Assembly: GCA_016199525.1 (NCBI GenBank)
Contig: JACQGL010000262.1
Location: 1-43,676 of the forward strand
Reading direction: 5' to 3'
DNA from: Armatimonadota bacterium
GTDB taxonomy: Bacteria > Armatimonadota > SYMT01 > JACQGL01
DNA length: 43,676 nt
This document shows positions 1-8,087 of this stretch, in pieces (positions within the stretch are counted from its first letter, which is position 1; every line of letters starts with the position of its first letter). Below the pieces are notes generated by a model. That model did no database searches, was not told where the DNA came from, and worked only from the letters and a program-made list of their open reading frames with translations. The position numbers and the translations under genes are program-made.

Positions 1-465
1 GCCGGCATAGGGGCCCGCGCCCTCCTGGAGGGCGGTGTGCTGCGGCGAGATACGCGCCAGCCGCGCTTTGCGCTCCCCCAGATCCGTAGGCAGCTGGCCG
101 TCGTCGTAAACGAATGGCTCCGTGATCCGCGCGCCGAAGGCGACGAGGTCGGGCACGGGCGGGGATGCCGAGGCGTCGCCGTGCCCTTCCCCATCCCGGC
201 TATGGCAGCTGGCGCAATAGCGAGCGAAGATCCGCTTACCCCCCGGCACGCCCGCCGTGTCCTGTCGCTCCGATGGTGTGCCCGGAGGCGGAAGGATGCG
301 CCATTCCCGGGACGTCGGGGTATCGCTGGGGATCATCACATAGCCCCCCTGGCTCTTGTGGCCCGTCTCCACGGCCAGCGTCTTCTGCGCGCAGCCGTTG
401 GCCACCAGCGCCAGGGTCGTCACTGCCGCGCCAACGACGATACCCGTTTTCCACCTAGTAACCAT
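1..465 (-). CDS. Cytochrome c lipoprotein, partial (C-terminus beyond window edge)
   Basis: Exported heme c protein, the last visible member of the cbb3 oxidase operon. It reads MVTRWKTGIVVGAAV, then a hydrophobic stretch ending in a lipobox (LVANGC, Cys25), so it is probably a lipid-anchored periplasmic electron carrier. One heme-binding motif CASCH lies near residue 83, preceded by GKRIFARY, the usual alpha helix of class I cytochrome c. The Met ligand is not yet reached when the window ends after about 155 residues. The ATG lies inside the end of the upstream small membrane gene and overlaps it by 11 bp, suggesting translational coupling. It may feed electrons to the oxidase or replace the CcoP cytochrome; that is inference. 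Role as a cytochrome c is firm, partner is not. Confidence 0.85.
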   Translation of the reverse strand, partial: MVTRWKTGIVVGAAVTTLALVANGCAQKTLAVETGHKSQGGYVMIPSDTPTSREWRILPPPGTPSERQDTAGVPGGKRIFARYCASCHSRDGEGHGDASASPPVPDLVAFGARITEPFVYDDGQLPTDLGERKARLARISPQHTALQEGAGPYAG

Positions 466-628
466 AGATCGGGATCCAGCAGATCAACGCCAGAAAGATG
501 GCCACGGCGATCGCCGCCACGATCCACACAGGGACGTAGCCATTCTGCTCCACGATGCCGGCCACGACCTGCCCCTCCGGGGGCTGGAACGGCGCCGGCT
601 CGGGCTGCTCCGGTTCGCGGTCAGACAT
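455..628 (-). CDS. Small single-TM protein of the cbb3 operon (CcoQ/CcoP-anchor-like)
   Basis: A 57-residue protein, MSDREPEQPE..., with an acidic and Pro-rich N-terminus (about residues 1-30) and one transmembrane helix (about 35-52, WIVAAIAVAIFLALICW). It lies 26 bp after the upstream CcoS-like gene and its stop overlaps the cytochrome c lipoprotein start by 11 bp. The start follows an AAGGAG-type site (gtagaaggagcaaaggcag before the ATG). Position and topology resemble CcoQ or the N-terminal membrane anchor that is part of CcoP in standard cbb3 oxidases, but no sequence signature is diagnostic. It could be a detached anchor or an assembly factor. Confidence 0.7.
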   Translation of the reverse strand: MSDREPEQPEPAPFQPPEGQVVAGIVEQNGYVPVWIVAAIAVAIFLALICWIPIYGY

Positions 629-654
629 CTGCCTTTGCTCCTTCTACCGGGCGC

Positions 655-843
655 TCACGGGTGGCCGAGTGGTTTATCTTCCACGTCCAGAACCCGGTAC
701 TTGAGATCCTCGACGTGGTCGAAAATGCCCGATTTCCAGGCCCAGACGAGGGCTGCTATCGCCAGCGCCGCGAACAGCAGCGTCATTCCGGCCACGATAT
801 GATAGACAGGTAGAACTTCTGCCAGCGTGTGCCAGTTCGGCAT
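655..843 (-). CDS. CcoS-like small membrane protein, copy 2
   Basis: A 62-residue protein with one transmembrane helix (about residues 15-36) followed by a short cytoplasmic tail GIFDHVEDLKYRVLDVED. CcoS/FixS proteins, which are needed for cofactor insertion into cbb3 oxidases, share this plan: one helix, then a Phe-Asp and acidic tail. The tail closely matches that of the protein at 3733-3945 (GVFSDAEDVKYLVLRAEED), so the operon carries two paralogues, one at each end of the structural genes. It sits 21 bp downstream of the ccoO fusion. Assignment to the CcoS family is by topology, tail motif and context; it could equally be a structural small subunit. Confidence 0.7.
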   Translation of the reverse strand: MPNWHTLAEVLPVYHIVAGMTLLFAALAIAALVWAWKSGIFDHVEDLKYRVLDVEDKPLGHP

Positions 844-864
844 CGCGTTTCCTCCACCCGCGCG

Positions 865-2316
865 TCACCGGCGGGAAGCATTCCCGGGGATTGCCACGGG
901 CGCCCCAGGGGCCGGTCTGGAGGTCGGCGGGCTTCCTCCGCCAAGCGGGCCTTCCAGGGGTGCCGTTCCATCAGGCGCCGGGGCGGTAGGTGCCGCCAGC
1001 ATCTTCGCCTTCTGGGCCGCCTCAAACTCCGGGGTGCCGCTGATCAGTTTGGGATCCGTCTTCGCCACATACTGAAGCCAGCGCACCAGCCACCAGCGCT
1101 GCTCCTCAGTCAGCAATTCCTTCCAGGCGGGCATCTCCGTGCCGGGCACACCTTCGCTGATGCGCCAGAACCAGCGTGATTCAGGATAGGTGCGGAATTT
1201 CTCCTCGGTGAAGTTAGCCGGCTTTTTAACGAAGTCACGCCCGGCGGGGCCATCTCCCTTGCCGTTGTTGCCGTGGCAATGGGCGCACTTGTCCAGGAAG
1301 ATGCCGCGCGCCTGGGTGATGAAGCGCGTAGAGAACTTCACGGAGGTGGGCGCGTGGCGGGGCTCGAACTCTCCCGTCTTCGGGTCGGTATGGTAGTAGT
1401 ACTCATCCGGCACGTCGGGATACTCGCGCATCCTGTGGCGCGTCCCCAGGCTCTGGATGTAGGTCACCAGGACGTCCATCTCTGTGGCGCGCCGCCAGCC
1501 CTGCGTTGCATACCGCCCCTCGGGGAGGTCTCCCGATCCTTCGGGCCGCCGGGGGTCCTTGATGTAGAGGAAGATCCTGCCGCCGGCTTCGGGCGACTCG
1601 CCCCACCGGTAGGCCGCCGAGTAGTAGGTGTAGCGGTGCCCCTCCGTGTCCACCGCCACCGGTTTGGCGAAATCCAGGTTGTCCAGGGTGGCGGGACGGG
1701 CGGGGTCCTTGAGCTCGAACCGTAATTCGGAGGGGAGGGGCCAGTAGGGCAGCCTGCCGGACCACTCACGGCACATCGCGGCCATGCCCCCGGCGGGCAG
1801 CGATACCTGCGCGCGGTTCAGGAAGTCGAACGGGGGCATCACGCTGCCCGGGCGCACGGCGCGCGGCTGCTTGTGATGGCGGCGGTGGTACTCATCCGGG
1901 AAGCGGCCGCCCACGTTGCTGAGGTCGGGGCCGGTGCGCTCCGTGCCGAGCAGGTGCGGGGAGTCGTAGTAGTAGTCCTCCGCCTTGCTCACGGGGCCGA
2001 GGCCGCGGTCGTTCAGCCTTACGAACTGGCTGTGGCAGTAGAAGCAGCCCTCGCGCTTGTAGATCTCGCGGCCCGCCAGCTCCGCCACGTTGTAAGGCCG
2101 CAGGCCCGCGGGTGCGGGAGGCTGGGCGGCGCTCAGGTAGGGCACGATCACCGTTCCGAAGACCACCGCCAGGAACGCGGCGAGCGATCCGTAGATGATC
2201 ACCGGGATAACCGTTTGTCGGGTGCTTCGGAAGACGAAGTAGGCGTACGCCGCCACAAAGAGGAGCGCGATCGCCGTTACCACCAACGCCAGCGAGTTGC
2301 TTCCCTGTCCCGGCAT
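865..2316 (-). CDS. ccoO: CcoO-type cytochrome c subunit fused to a second cytochrome c domain
   Basis: A 483-residue membrane-anchored diheme protein of a cbb3-type oxidase. Two hydrophobic helices occupy about residues 8-28 and 36-60. The CcoO domain follows, with heme motif CFYCH at 91-95 in the context GREIYKREG, then TGPDLSNVGGR (128-138) and the Met ligand region GSVMPPF around Met160, all typical of FixO/CcoO. After about 130 residues without heme motifs comes a class I cytochrome c domain with CAHCH at 344-348 and GTEMPAW (Met395) as probable axial ligand, like one half of CcoP. The C-terminal 50 residues are Pro/Ala-rich. Normal CcoO is near 200-240 residues with one heme, so this is a subunit fusion. 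It lies 32 bp after ccoN. No separate diheme CcoP is seen. Confidence 0.9.
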   Translation of the reverse strand: MPGQGSNSLALVVTAIALLFVAAYAYFVFRSTRQTVIPVIIYGSLAAFLAVVFGTVIVPYLSAAQPPAPAGLRPYNVAELAGREIYKREGCFYCHSQFVRLNDRGLGPVSKAEDYYYDSPHLLGTERTGPDLSNVGGRFPDEYHRRHHKQPRAVRPGSVMPPFDFLNRAQVSLPAGGMAAMCREWSGRLPYWPLPSELRFELKDPARPATLDNLDFAKPVAVDTEGHRYTYYSAAYRWGESPEAGGRIFLYIKDPRRPEGSGDLPEGRYATQGWRRATEMDVLVTYIQSLGTRHRMREYPDVPDEYYYHTDPKTGEFEPRHAPTSVKFSTRFITQARGIFLDKCAHCHGNNGKGDGPAGRDFVKKPANFTEEKFRTYPESRWFWRISEGVPGTEMPAWKELLTEEQRWWLVRWLQYVAKTDPKLISGTPEFEAAQKAKMLAAPTAPAPDGTAPLEGPLGGGSPPTSRPAPGAPVAIPGNASRR

Positions 2317-2348
2317 CGATCTTCTCGCTTTCCGTATCTCCAGCGGGC

Positions 2349-3743
2349 CTACACCCGCGCGGGCGCCGGCTCGATTCCCGCCGGCAGTTCCTCCGGCTGG
2401 GGAGCGGCCATCAGAGCGGTGCGGACCACGTTATAGGCGAAGATCAACTGGCCCGTGAGCAACGCGAACCCAGCAAACATTCGGAACACCATCATTGGCT
2501 TGAGCGCTCTGACCACCTGAATCCACGGCGTGGACTGCGACCAGTAGGCCGCCTGCTGCAGACCGGCGATGGTCAGCACGATGAAGAAGAGCCAGAACCC
2601 CAGGAAGGTGAGCCAGTAATGCCAGTTGGCCAGGCTCATGCTGTACCAATTCTTCTTCAGGATACGGGGCAGCATGTGGTAGATGGCGCCAAAGGTGAAG
2701 AATCCGAAGGAACCCAGCAGCGCCAGGTGCGCGTGCGCCACCACCCAGTTGGAGAAGTGCAGGTAGAAGTTCACCGGCCGCGCCGCCTGGAACGGCCCCT
2801 GCAGGCAGGTCATCAGGTAGAACAGCACCCCTGCCATGGTGAACCGCAGGGCCACGTTGGAGAAGACCACGTGCCACTTCCCCTTGGTGGTCATGTAGAA
2901 GTTGGTCACCGCGGCGCTCACGGGGATGAGCAGCAACAGGCTGGAGATGATTGCCGCGCTCTTGAGCCACTCGGGGATCGGCGCCTGGAGCAGGTGGTGC
3001 GCTCCGGTGGGAGCGTAAACCATGGCGATGGACCAGAACCCGATCAGGGATAGCTTGTGGCTGAACAGCGGGTTCCGCGTGATGACGGGGATCAGGTAGT
3101 AGACCATCCCCACGCCGACGGTGGTGAACCACAGCCCCAGGTGGTTGTGTCCGTAGAACCAGTTGACGGCGGCATCGTTCAGACCGGAGAGAGGTACAAA
3201 CGTCCGGTTCCCGATAAACCACACGAGCGGGAACCAGACCATAGTGCCCATGAAATACCACAGGGAGACATAGATCTGGCGCTCCCGCCGCCGGGCGATG
3301 GTGGAGAAGACGTTGAAAGCGGTGATCAGCAGGAAGCCAAGGATCAGCCAGTCCCACAGCCGCGGCAGTTCAAGGTACTCGCGGCCCTCCGTGTAGCCCA
3401 GCAGCACGGCTAGGATGCCGGTGCTCAACGTGAGGTTGAACGCCAGGCAGGAGAAGTTGCCCAGCCGCTCGCTGTACAGGCGAACGCCGGTAAGACGGGG
3501 CACCATGTAGTAGAGGGAGGCGACGTAACCGGCGGAGAGGAACCCCAGCGCCACGGACTGAACGTGCGCCACTCGCACGCGGCCGAACGTGAGATAGGAG
3601 TTGACGCCCAGAAAGTCGGGGATCACGAACTTGATTGCCAGGATGACGGCAAAGGTAACCCCGACGACCAGCCAAGCGACGGCAGAGTAACAAAAGTTCT
3701 TCGAGGCGCTGAACTCTTCGTCGCTGAACCACTTAAGGAACAT
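2349..3743 (-). CDS. ccoN: cbb3-type cytochrome c oxidase catalytic subunit I
   Basis: Reduces O2 to water and pumps protons in the cytoplasmic membrane. The 464-residue protein has about 12 transmembrane helices. Visible ligands are His60 (low-spin heme b, VRVAHVQSV), His199 in WFYGHNHLG (CuB, partner of the Tyr cross-link), Tyr243 in MVYAPTGAHH, His249/His250 (CuB), and His337/His339 in VVAHAHLALLG (hemes). Tyr243 sits six residues before the HH pair, the spacing of the catalytic Tyr in cbb3 enzymes. The start MFLKWFSDEE is chosen over an upstream in-frame start at 3800 because an AGGAG site precedes it and because the upstream gene ends just after it, overlapping by 11 bp. Followed by the ccoO fusion. 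Family assignment is firm. Confidence 0.95.
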   Translation of the reverse strand: MFLKWFSDEEFSASKNFCYSAVAWLVVGVTFAVILAIKFVIPDFLGVNSYLTFGRVRVAHVQSVALGFLSAGYVASLYYMVPRLTGVRLYSERLGNFSCLAFNLTLSTGILAVLLGYTEGREYLELPRLWDWLILGFLLITAFNVFSTIARRRERQIYVSLWYFMGTMVWFPLVWFIGNRTFVPLSGLNDAAVNWFYGHNHLGLWFTTVGVGMVYYLIPVITRNPLFSHKLSLIGFWSIAMVYAPTGAHHLLQAPIPEWLKSAAIISSLLLLIPVSAAVTNFYMTTKGKWHVVFSNVALRFTMAGVLFYLMTCLQGPFQAARPVNFYLHFSNWVVAHAHLALLGSFGFFTFGAIYHMLPRILKKNWYSMSLANWHYWLTFLGFWLFFIVLTIAGLQQAAYWSQSTPWIQVVRALKPMMVFRMFAGFALLTGQLIFAYNVVRTALMAAPQPEELPAGIEPAPARV

Positions 3744-3945
3744 GACGCTGGTTCCTCTCCTTAGTGCCAGGCATCTGTGGGAGGGGATCCGGCGGCGCAA
3801 GGTCGTCTTCCTCGGCGCGCAGAACCAGATACTTCACGTCCTCCGCGTCGGAGAAGACGCCGAAGCGCACGGCCCACACGAAGACGGCAATGGCGACCAC
3901 GCCGAGGATCAAGACGAGGCTAAGGAGTACCCAGGAAGTCCACAT
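3733..3945 (-). CDS. CcoS-like small membrane protein, copy 1 (first gene of oxidase operon)
   Basis: A 70-residue protein with an N-terminal helix (about residues 5-28, SWVLLSLVLILGVVAIAVFVW) and a tail GVFSDAEDVKYLVLRAEED, then a hydrophilic C-terminus. Its helix-plus-acidic-tail plan matches CcoS/FixS, the cbb3 maturation factor linked to copper and heme insertion. It is paralogous to the protein at 655-843. Its stop overlaps the ccoN start by 11 bp, so translation is probably coupled. No strong ribosome binding site precedes the ATG, so the start is less certain. The roughly 270 bp upstream gap to the divergent kinase gene at 4220 should contain the operon promoter, but I see no convincing -35/-10 pair. 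Confidence 0.7.
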   Translation of the reverse strand: MWTSWVLLSLVLILGVVAIAVFVWAVRFGVFSDAEDVKYLVLRAEEDDLAPPDPLPQMPGTKERNQRHVP

Positions 3946-4219
3946 TTGCCAGGCATATATACGGCTTCAGATCGTTGGGAAGGTGTTTAGTTACTTGCCG
4001 GAACTGGAATGGGATGGGCTGACATCCTGCGCCTAGCCCCCCAGGGCCCGCCCGGATACGCAATTGTATCTCACGCCTTGTGAGGGCGCACATCGCAAAT
4101 GGAAATCAGTTAAGAAGCGTCCTTAATCAGCGACATAGGGCGCCTGCGCCCCACAACGCCGTCGGTGAAAGATGGCCTCCTGCCGCGGGCAGGCCGGCTC
4201 TGCACCCGGAGGGCAGCGC

Positions 4220-5290
4220 ATGGAGACAGGCTATACCCCGTGGCCGGAAGCCGTGGCCGCCATCGCGACACAGCGCGGGGCAGTGCTGCTGCTGGGCGCC
4301 ACTGACACGGGTAAGACCACCCTGGCTCGATGGGCCGCCAATCACGCCCTCGCGGCCGGCCGCGCCGTGGCGCTGGTGGATGGGGATGTAGGCCAGTCCG
4401 AGATTGGTTCCCCCGGCACGATCGGTCTGGCGCGACCGGAAGCCCCGTTCGAGAGCTACGCGTCCCTCCGGGCGCGCGCGCTGGCGTTCGTGGGCGATAC
4501 CAGCCCTGTGGGCCATCTGCTGGCCGTGGTGGGTGGTGTCCAGTCGCTGCTTCGCCACGCGCTGGATCGAGGGGCGGAACTCATTCTCCTGGATACCCCG
4601 GGACTCATTCAGGGGCGGATGGGAGAGAAGCTGCACGTGGCCACCGCGCAGGCGACACAACCCACGCTCCTGGTGGGGCTAGCACGCGGGGCGGAGCTGG
4701 ATCGTCTGGTGGCGCTTTGCGAGGCGGCGTGCGGGGCGCCATCGCTGCGCGTGCGCACGCCTCCGGAGGCGGACCGCAAGACCGCTCTCTACCGGAAGAG
4801 CAAGCGCGCCCACCAGGTTGCCACTTACTTCGCGCGTGCGCGGCCCATCGAGCTGCCCGGCGCCCAGGTTATCCCCTTCGATGGCTGGCCGTTCACCGGC
4901 CAGCCACTAGCGGCGCACTTACTCCGCCTGGCGGCGGATTGTCTGGAAACGGAGATCTACCACGCAGAGGAGACGCCAGACGGGCTCTGCTTCTGCACCG
5001 CCCAGCGCCCCACACGGACGCAGATGGTGCACCTCCAGGAGGCGTTCGGGCGGCGGCGGCTGGTGGTGACCCCCGCTGCCTGGTTCCGCTACCTGATGGT
5101 CGGCTGCCTGGCCGAATCGGGTCGCCTGGCAGCGGTGGGGTTGCTCCAGGGGGTCAACTTCCAGCGGCGGGTCTACTCCCTGCTCACCCCCGCCGCCTCG
5201 CTGGCGAACGTCCGCACGCTTTGGTACGGCCGCTACCGGGTGCAGCCGGACGGCACGGAGCTGGGACGCCTGCGGCCCGGCGATCTGTGA
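4220..5290 (+). CDS. Clp1/Grc3/NOL9-like polynucleotide 5'-kinase
   Basis: Predicted P-loop kinase that phosphorylates 5'-OH ends of nucleic acids. The 356-residue protein has Walker A GATDTGKTT at 26-34, the family signature DGDVGQSEIGSPGTIGL at 54-70 (Clp1/Grc3 proteins have DxDxGQ followed by PPGTV) and Walker B LILLDTPGLI at 121-130. The C-terminal third, about 270-356, forms an extra domain with no motif I recognise. In eukaryotes and archaea these enzymes act in tRNA splicing and rRNA processing; the bacterial members are poorly characterised. The ATG at 4220 is preferred to one at 4172 because GGAG lies 8 bp upstream. It stands alone, divergent from the oxidase operon and convergent with the glycosyltransferase gene. 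No RNA ligase is adjacent. Confidence 0.85.
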   Translation: METGYTPWPEAVAAIATQRGAVLLLGATDTGKTTLARWAANHALAAGRAVALVDGDVGQSEIGSPGTIGLARPEAPFESYASLRARALAFVGDTSPVGHLLAVVGGVQSLLRHALDRGAELILLDTPGLIQGRMGEKLHVATAQATQPTLLVGLARGAELDRLVALCEAACGAPSLRVRTPPEADRKTALYRKSKRAHQVATYFARARPIELPGAQVIPFDGWPFTGQPLAAHLLRLAADCLETEIYHAEETPDGLCFCTAQRPTRTQMVHLQEAFGRRRLVVTPAAWFRYLMVGCLAESGRLAAVGLLQGVNFQRRVYSLLTPAASLANVRTLWYGRYRVQPDGTELGRLRPGDL

Positions 5291-5383
5291 GCGTGTAGCC
5301 CCGGCTTCTAGCCTGCAGGAAGATGCGGCCGGGATGGGGGCGCTGCAACAGGCTTCCCGCCTGCACCGATCTCTTTTCTTGCC

Positions 5384-6187
5384 TCACGCCGCCTTTCGTT
5401 TTTCGCACGCTTCCCAGATCTTGCACGCCTGCACGAACTGATAGATCGAATTCAGGCCGCAGATGATCACCCCGTGCAGACCGTCCCGATAGCCTTTGCG
5501 GAAGAAGTAGAGATTGATGAAGGTGAGCGGCACATTCAGGAGCGCGCGCCAGGGCCGGGGAGGCACGAAGCCGGGTGCGGATAGGTCCATCTGCGCCAGG
5601 TCGCCATCCGTATAATGGTTCATTTTGGCGATCCACTCGGACACAGACGCGTGCGAGTAGTGGTCATAGGGATGTTTCAGATAGCCCCAGCGCCCGCGTG
5701 ATTCCAGGTCATCGTGGTAGCTGCGGCCGGGGTAGCGCGCCACTCCCTTCCGGTAGAACCCCTTTCGATAGGAGCACCCCTCCGGCGCGGCGGGATGGTA
5801 AGCCATCCCGTACCGGATCCACTTGCCGAAGAAGTAAACTCGCTGGGGGACGTAATAGCCATCGAACGGCAGCTCGTCCAGAGCGAGCAGGGACTCGATC
5901 TCCGCGCGCAGCTCGGGGGAGGGGATCTCATCGCTGTCCAGTCGCAGGATCCACCCGCCGCGTGCCCGCTCCTGGCCCAGGTTGTAGTTCACCGGCACGA
6001 AGGCGTCGCTCTGGATGAAGGTTACGTTGGGATAGCGCGCCGCAATCTCCACCGTGCGGTCGGTGCTGAACTGGTCCACGAGGACAACTTCATCCACCCA
6101 GGTCAGAGCATCCAGGAAACGCGGCAGGCGGTCCTCCACGTTCCGGACCGGGGTGATCACGCTAACGGTGTGCTTGCGAGAAGACAT
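5384..6187 (-). CDS. Family 2 glycosyltransferase (WaaE/KdtX-like)
   Basis: Inverting GT-A glycosyltransferase, probably acting on lipopolysaccharide or another surface glycan at the inner membrane. The 267-residue protein starts MSSRKHTVSVITPVRNVEDR and shows the GT2 nucleotide-sugar fold: VDEVVLVDQFSTDRTVEIA near residues 35-53 and the metal-binding DSDE motif (ILRLDSDE) near 85. A conserved middle part (YFFGKWIRYG, then YHDDLESRG) is typical of the WaaE/KdtX branch, and a hydrophobic region near 220-235 may touch the membrane. An in-frame GTG at 6214 would add nine residues; the ATG at 6187 has a GGGAAG about 10 bp upstream. The sugar donor cannot be deduced. Confidence 0.85.
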   Translation of the reverse strand: MSSRKHTVSVITPVRNVEDRLPRFLDALTWVDEVVLVDQFSTDRTVEIAARYPNVTFIQSDAFVPVNYNLGQERARGGWILRLDSDEIPSPELRAEIESLLALDELPFDGYYVPQRVYFFGKWIRYGMAYHPAAPEGCSYRKGFYRKGVARYPGRSYHDDLESRGRWGYLKHPYDHYSHASVSEWIAKMNHYTDGDLAQMDLSAPGFVPPRPWRALLNVPLTFINLYFFRKGYRDGLHGVIICGLNSIYQFVQACKIWEACEKRKAA

Positions 6188-6490
6188 AAGTTCAGACTTC
6201 CCACGCGAGCCCACGGGGTCACCCCTGAGACGGGGCCACGCCCCGGCGGTGACTGCCTGGCGATCTTGCTCCCGCGGACGTCCTGATACATTCTCCTGCT
6301 ATCAGTGTTGCCAGCCGGCACTCGATCCAAGACGGCGAGCAGTACAGCAGCGCTTGTCCCGGTGAACCGGCGTGGTCGACCCCGGCGCGCACGCACGGCG
6401 CTCTCCACGAGGGCGCCCCACTCCGCGATCTCTGCGTCGCAACCAACCGCATCCGTTAAAAGCGCGGCGGCAGTACTGATGCCCGACGCC
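6188..6490. other. Intergenic region between mutM and the glycosyltransferase gene
   Basis: About 300 bp. It contains several short inverted repeats in its first 70 bp (for example GGGGCCACGCCCC near 6232-6244) that could sit in the glycosyltransferase leader. I found no supported gene, promoter pair or RNA. Confidence 0.5.
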
Positions 6491-7303
6491 TTACCCCTGG
6501 CACCGGGGACAGTAATAGGTGCCGCGGCCGGCGATCACCGTACGCCGGATCGCTTCCCCGCAGGCGGGGCAGGGCTCGCCCCGCCGCCCGTAGAGCGAAA
6601 AGACGTTCACCGCGCCGCGCTCGCCCAGGTAGACCGGATCGTGCCGCGATTGCGCCTCGATTGCCCAGCGCAGGTACTCGGGGATCAGCTCCGCCAGACG
6701 GGCGATCTCCGCCTCGCTCAGTTGCCCGGCAGGCATCTCCGGGGCGATGCGGGCGCGGAACAGGATTTCCCCCGCGCAGATGTTGCCCAGGCCGCTCAGG
6801 CGGCGTTGGTCCATCAGCAGCGCCTTGATGCTCTGCCGCCGTCCGCATGTCAGCGCCATCAGAGCGGGCGCGGAAGGTGGTTCTTCCAGGGTGTCTGGCC
6901 CCAGGCTTGCCAGCTGCGGGAGCGATTCTACCGCCGGGGTCGGGAGCACCCACGCCTGGCCCAGACGGCGACGATCCTGGAATGTGAGCCGGCTGCCATC
7001 TTCCAGCCGGAGGAAGAGGCGCGCTCCGGGAGGTGGCGCTGCGTCGCCGGACTCGCGCAGGAAGCGGCCCGTCATCCGCAGGTGGGCGACCAACGTGTGG
7101 CCGCCCTCGAAATCGGCCAGCAGGTACTTCGCCCGCCGGCGTACCGCCCGGCCGCACCGGCCTGCCAGCGCCGCGTGCCAGTCCGCCGCTGAGGCCCCTC
7201 GGAGCAGCAGCGCATCGTCTGTTTCCACGTGCGTTACGCGACAGCCCACCAGCCACTCGCGCAGCCGGCGGGCCGCCAGTTCAACCTCAGGAAGTTCCGG
7301 CAT
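6491..7303 (-). CDS. mutM: Formamidopyrimidine-DNA glycosylase
   Basis: Removes oxidised purines such as 8-oxoguanine from DNA and nicks the abasic site. The 270-residue protein has the full family layout: N-terminal PELPEVE with catalytic Pro2 and Glu3 (after Met removal), the beta-sheet Lys59 in RRAKYLL, HLRMTGRF near 74-81, the helix-two-turn-helix region SGLGNICAGEILFRARI, and a C-terminal zinc finger with CPACG and CPRCQ flanking RGTYYC. The start is fixed by MPELPEVE; upstream in-frame codons are not conserved. Fourth in a co-directional run lnt, PRC-barrel, mutM. It begins 92 bp after the PRC-barrel gene. Nei is excluded by the PELPEVE N-terminus and the length. Confidence 0.96.
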   Translation of the reverse strand: MPELPEVELAARRLREWLVGCRVTHVETDDALLLRGASAADWHAALAGRCGRAVRRRAKYLLADFEGGHTLVAHLRMTGRFLRESGDAAPPPGARLFLRLEDGSRLTFQDRRRLGQAWVLPTPAVESLPQLASLGPDTLEEPPSAPALMALTCGRRQSIKALLMDQRRLSGLGNICAGEILFRARIAPEMPAGQLSEAEIARLAELIPEYLRWAIEAQSRHDPVYLGERGAVNVFSLYGRRGEPCPACGEAIRRTVIAGRGTYYCPRCQG

Positions 7304-7395
7304 TCGCAGGACAAAGGATGGAAATGAGGGATGAACGGCAAGAGATCGAGAATGACGGGTAGTCGCCCAGGTTCCGCGCCCCCTATGCCGCTGAA

Positions 7396-8076
7396 TCAGG
7401 TGCGAGGTTGGCCCTCGTCTTCCGGCGGTTCGTCTTTCCCCAATTTCGCTCTTTCGTCCTCCACGTCGGCCAGCTGTTCGAAGGCGGCGCGGCTCATGTC
7501 GAGGAAGACACCCGCCGCCTCCACTACCGCGACACGATTGAGCGGCACGCGCACCCGTCGCCCGGGGGGCAGATCGTCCCACACTACAATCGCCAAGACG
7601 CGGCCCTCTTCCCGGGTGATTACCTCTTGAACGGCGCCCACACGTCCATCAATGGCGAACACGGGCATATCCGGCGCCAGATCCACGTCTCCGGGGGGCA
7701 GGTTCTTGTCCGGGGGGAGGTCCGGCTGGGTGCTGGGCAATATCAACGCCTCGATGACATACGGCGAGGCGGGAAACAGGAACTGGGAGGCTACGGTATC
7801 GGGCGGCGGGATCCACTCTTCGGGAGGGGCGGTGTACTGCTCCATGCTGAAGGGTGGGAGAGCGGCGATTTCCTCTACCGTTCCCACGACCTCCACGCGG
7901 TCATGATGGGCGCGCCGCACGCGGTCTATGGGGATCACCACATCGCGGGGCACAAGCCTGCCCGCGACACCTACCAGCGCCACCACCTTCCCGCGTTCCG
8001 GGTCGTAGATCAATCGGCCCACGTAGCCCACGGGGCCATCTTCCGCGTAAATCGGCGCTTCCAGACGCAGTTCCAT
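7396..8076 (-). CDS. Protein with two PRC-barrel-like domains
   Basis: A 226-residue soluble protein. Residues about 1-75 (IYAEDGPVGYVGRLIYDPERGKV...) and about 135-205 (DGRVGAVQEVITREEGRVLAIVVW...) share the PRC-barrel pattern: a G-x-V-G turn, a strand, then an acidic-Gly turn and V-x-x-V-V-W. A Pro-rich linker (PPEEWIPPPD, LPSTQPDLPPDKNLPPG) joins them and an acidic tail ends the protein. PRC-barrel domains occur in RimM and photosynthetic reaction centre H subunits and bind RNA or protein; the role here is unknown. ATGAAAATG allows two starts; the second (8076) is chosen since GAGGTGA is 7 bp upstream of it but directly abuts the first. Only 11 bp separate it from lnt, so co-transcription is likely. 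Confidence 0.75.
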   Translation of the reverse strand: MELRLEAPIYAEDGPVGYVGRLIYDPERGKVVALVGVAGRLVPRDVVIPIDRVRRAHHDRVEVVGTVEEIAALPPFSMEQYTAPPEEWIPPPDTVASQFLFPASPYVIEALILPSTQPDLPPDKNLPPGDVDLAPDMPVFAIDGRVGAVQEVITREEGRVLAIVVWDDLPPGRRVRVPLNRVAVVEAAGVFLDMSRAAFEQLADVEDERAKLGKDEPPEDEGQPRT

Positions 8077-8087
8077 TTTCATTCACC

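Noticed and set aside
37-813. Long plus-strand open frames across the oxidase operon
   Set aside because: They are shadows of the minus-strand cytochrome genes, which have clear heme motifs, lipobox and start/stop overlaps.
1360-1380. tRNA-like GGGGCTCGAACTCTCCC stretch
   Set aside because: It resembles a T-arm but lies in the coding sequence of the ccoO fusion and no cloverleaf partner arms surround it.
3944-4219. Promoter for the oxidase operon (TACAAT near 4065)
   Set aside because: A -10-like hexamer exists but no -35 lies at 16-18 bp, so it is not listed as a feature.
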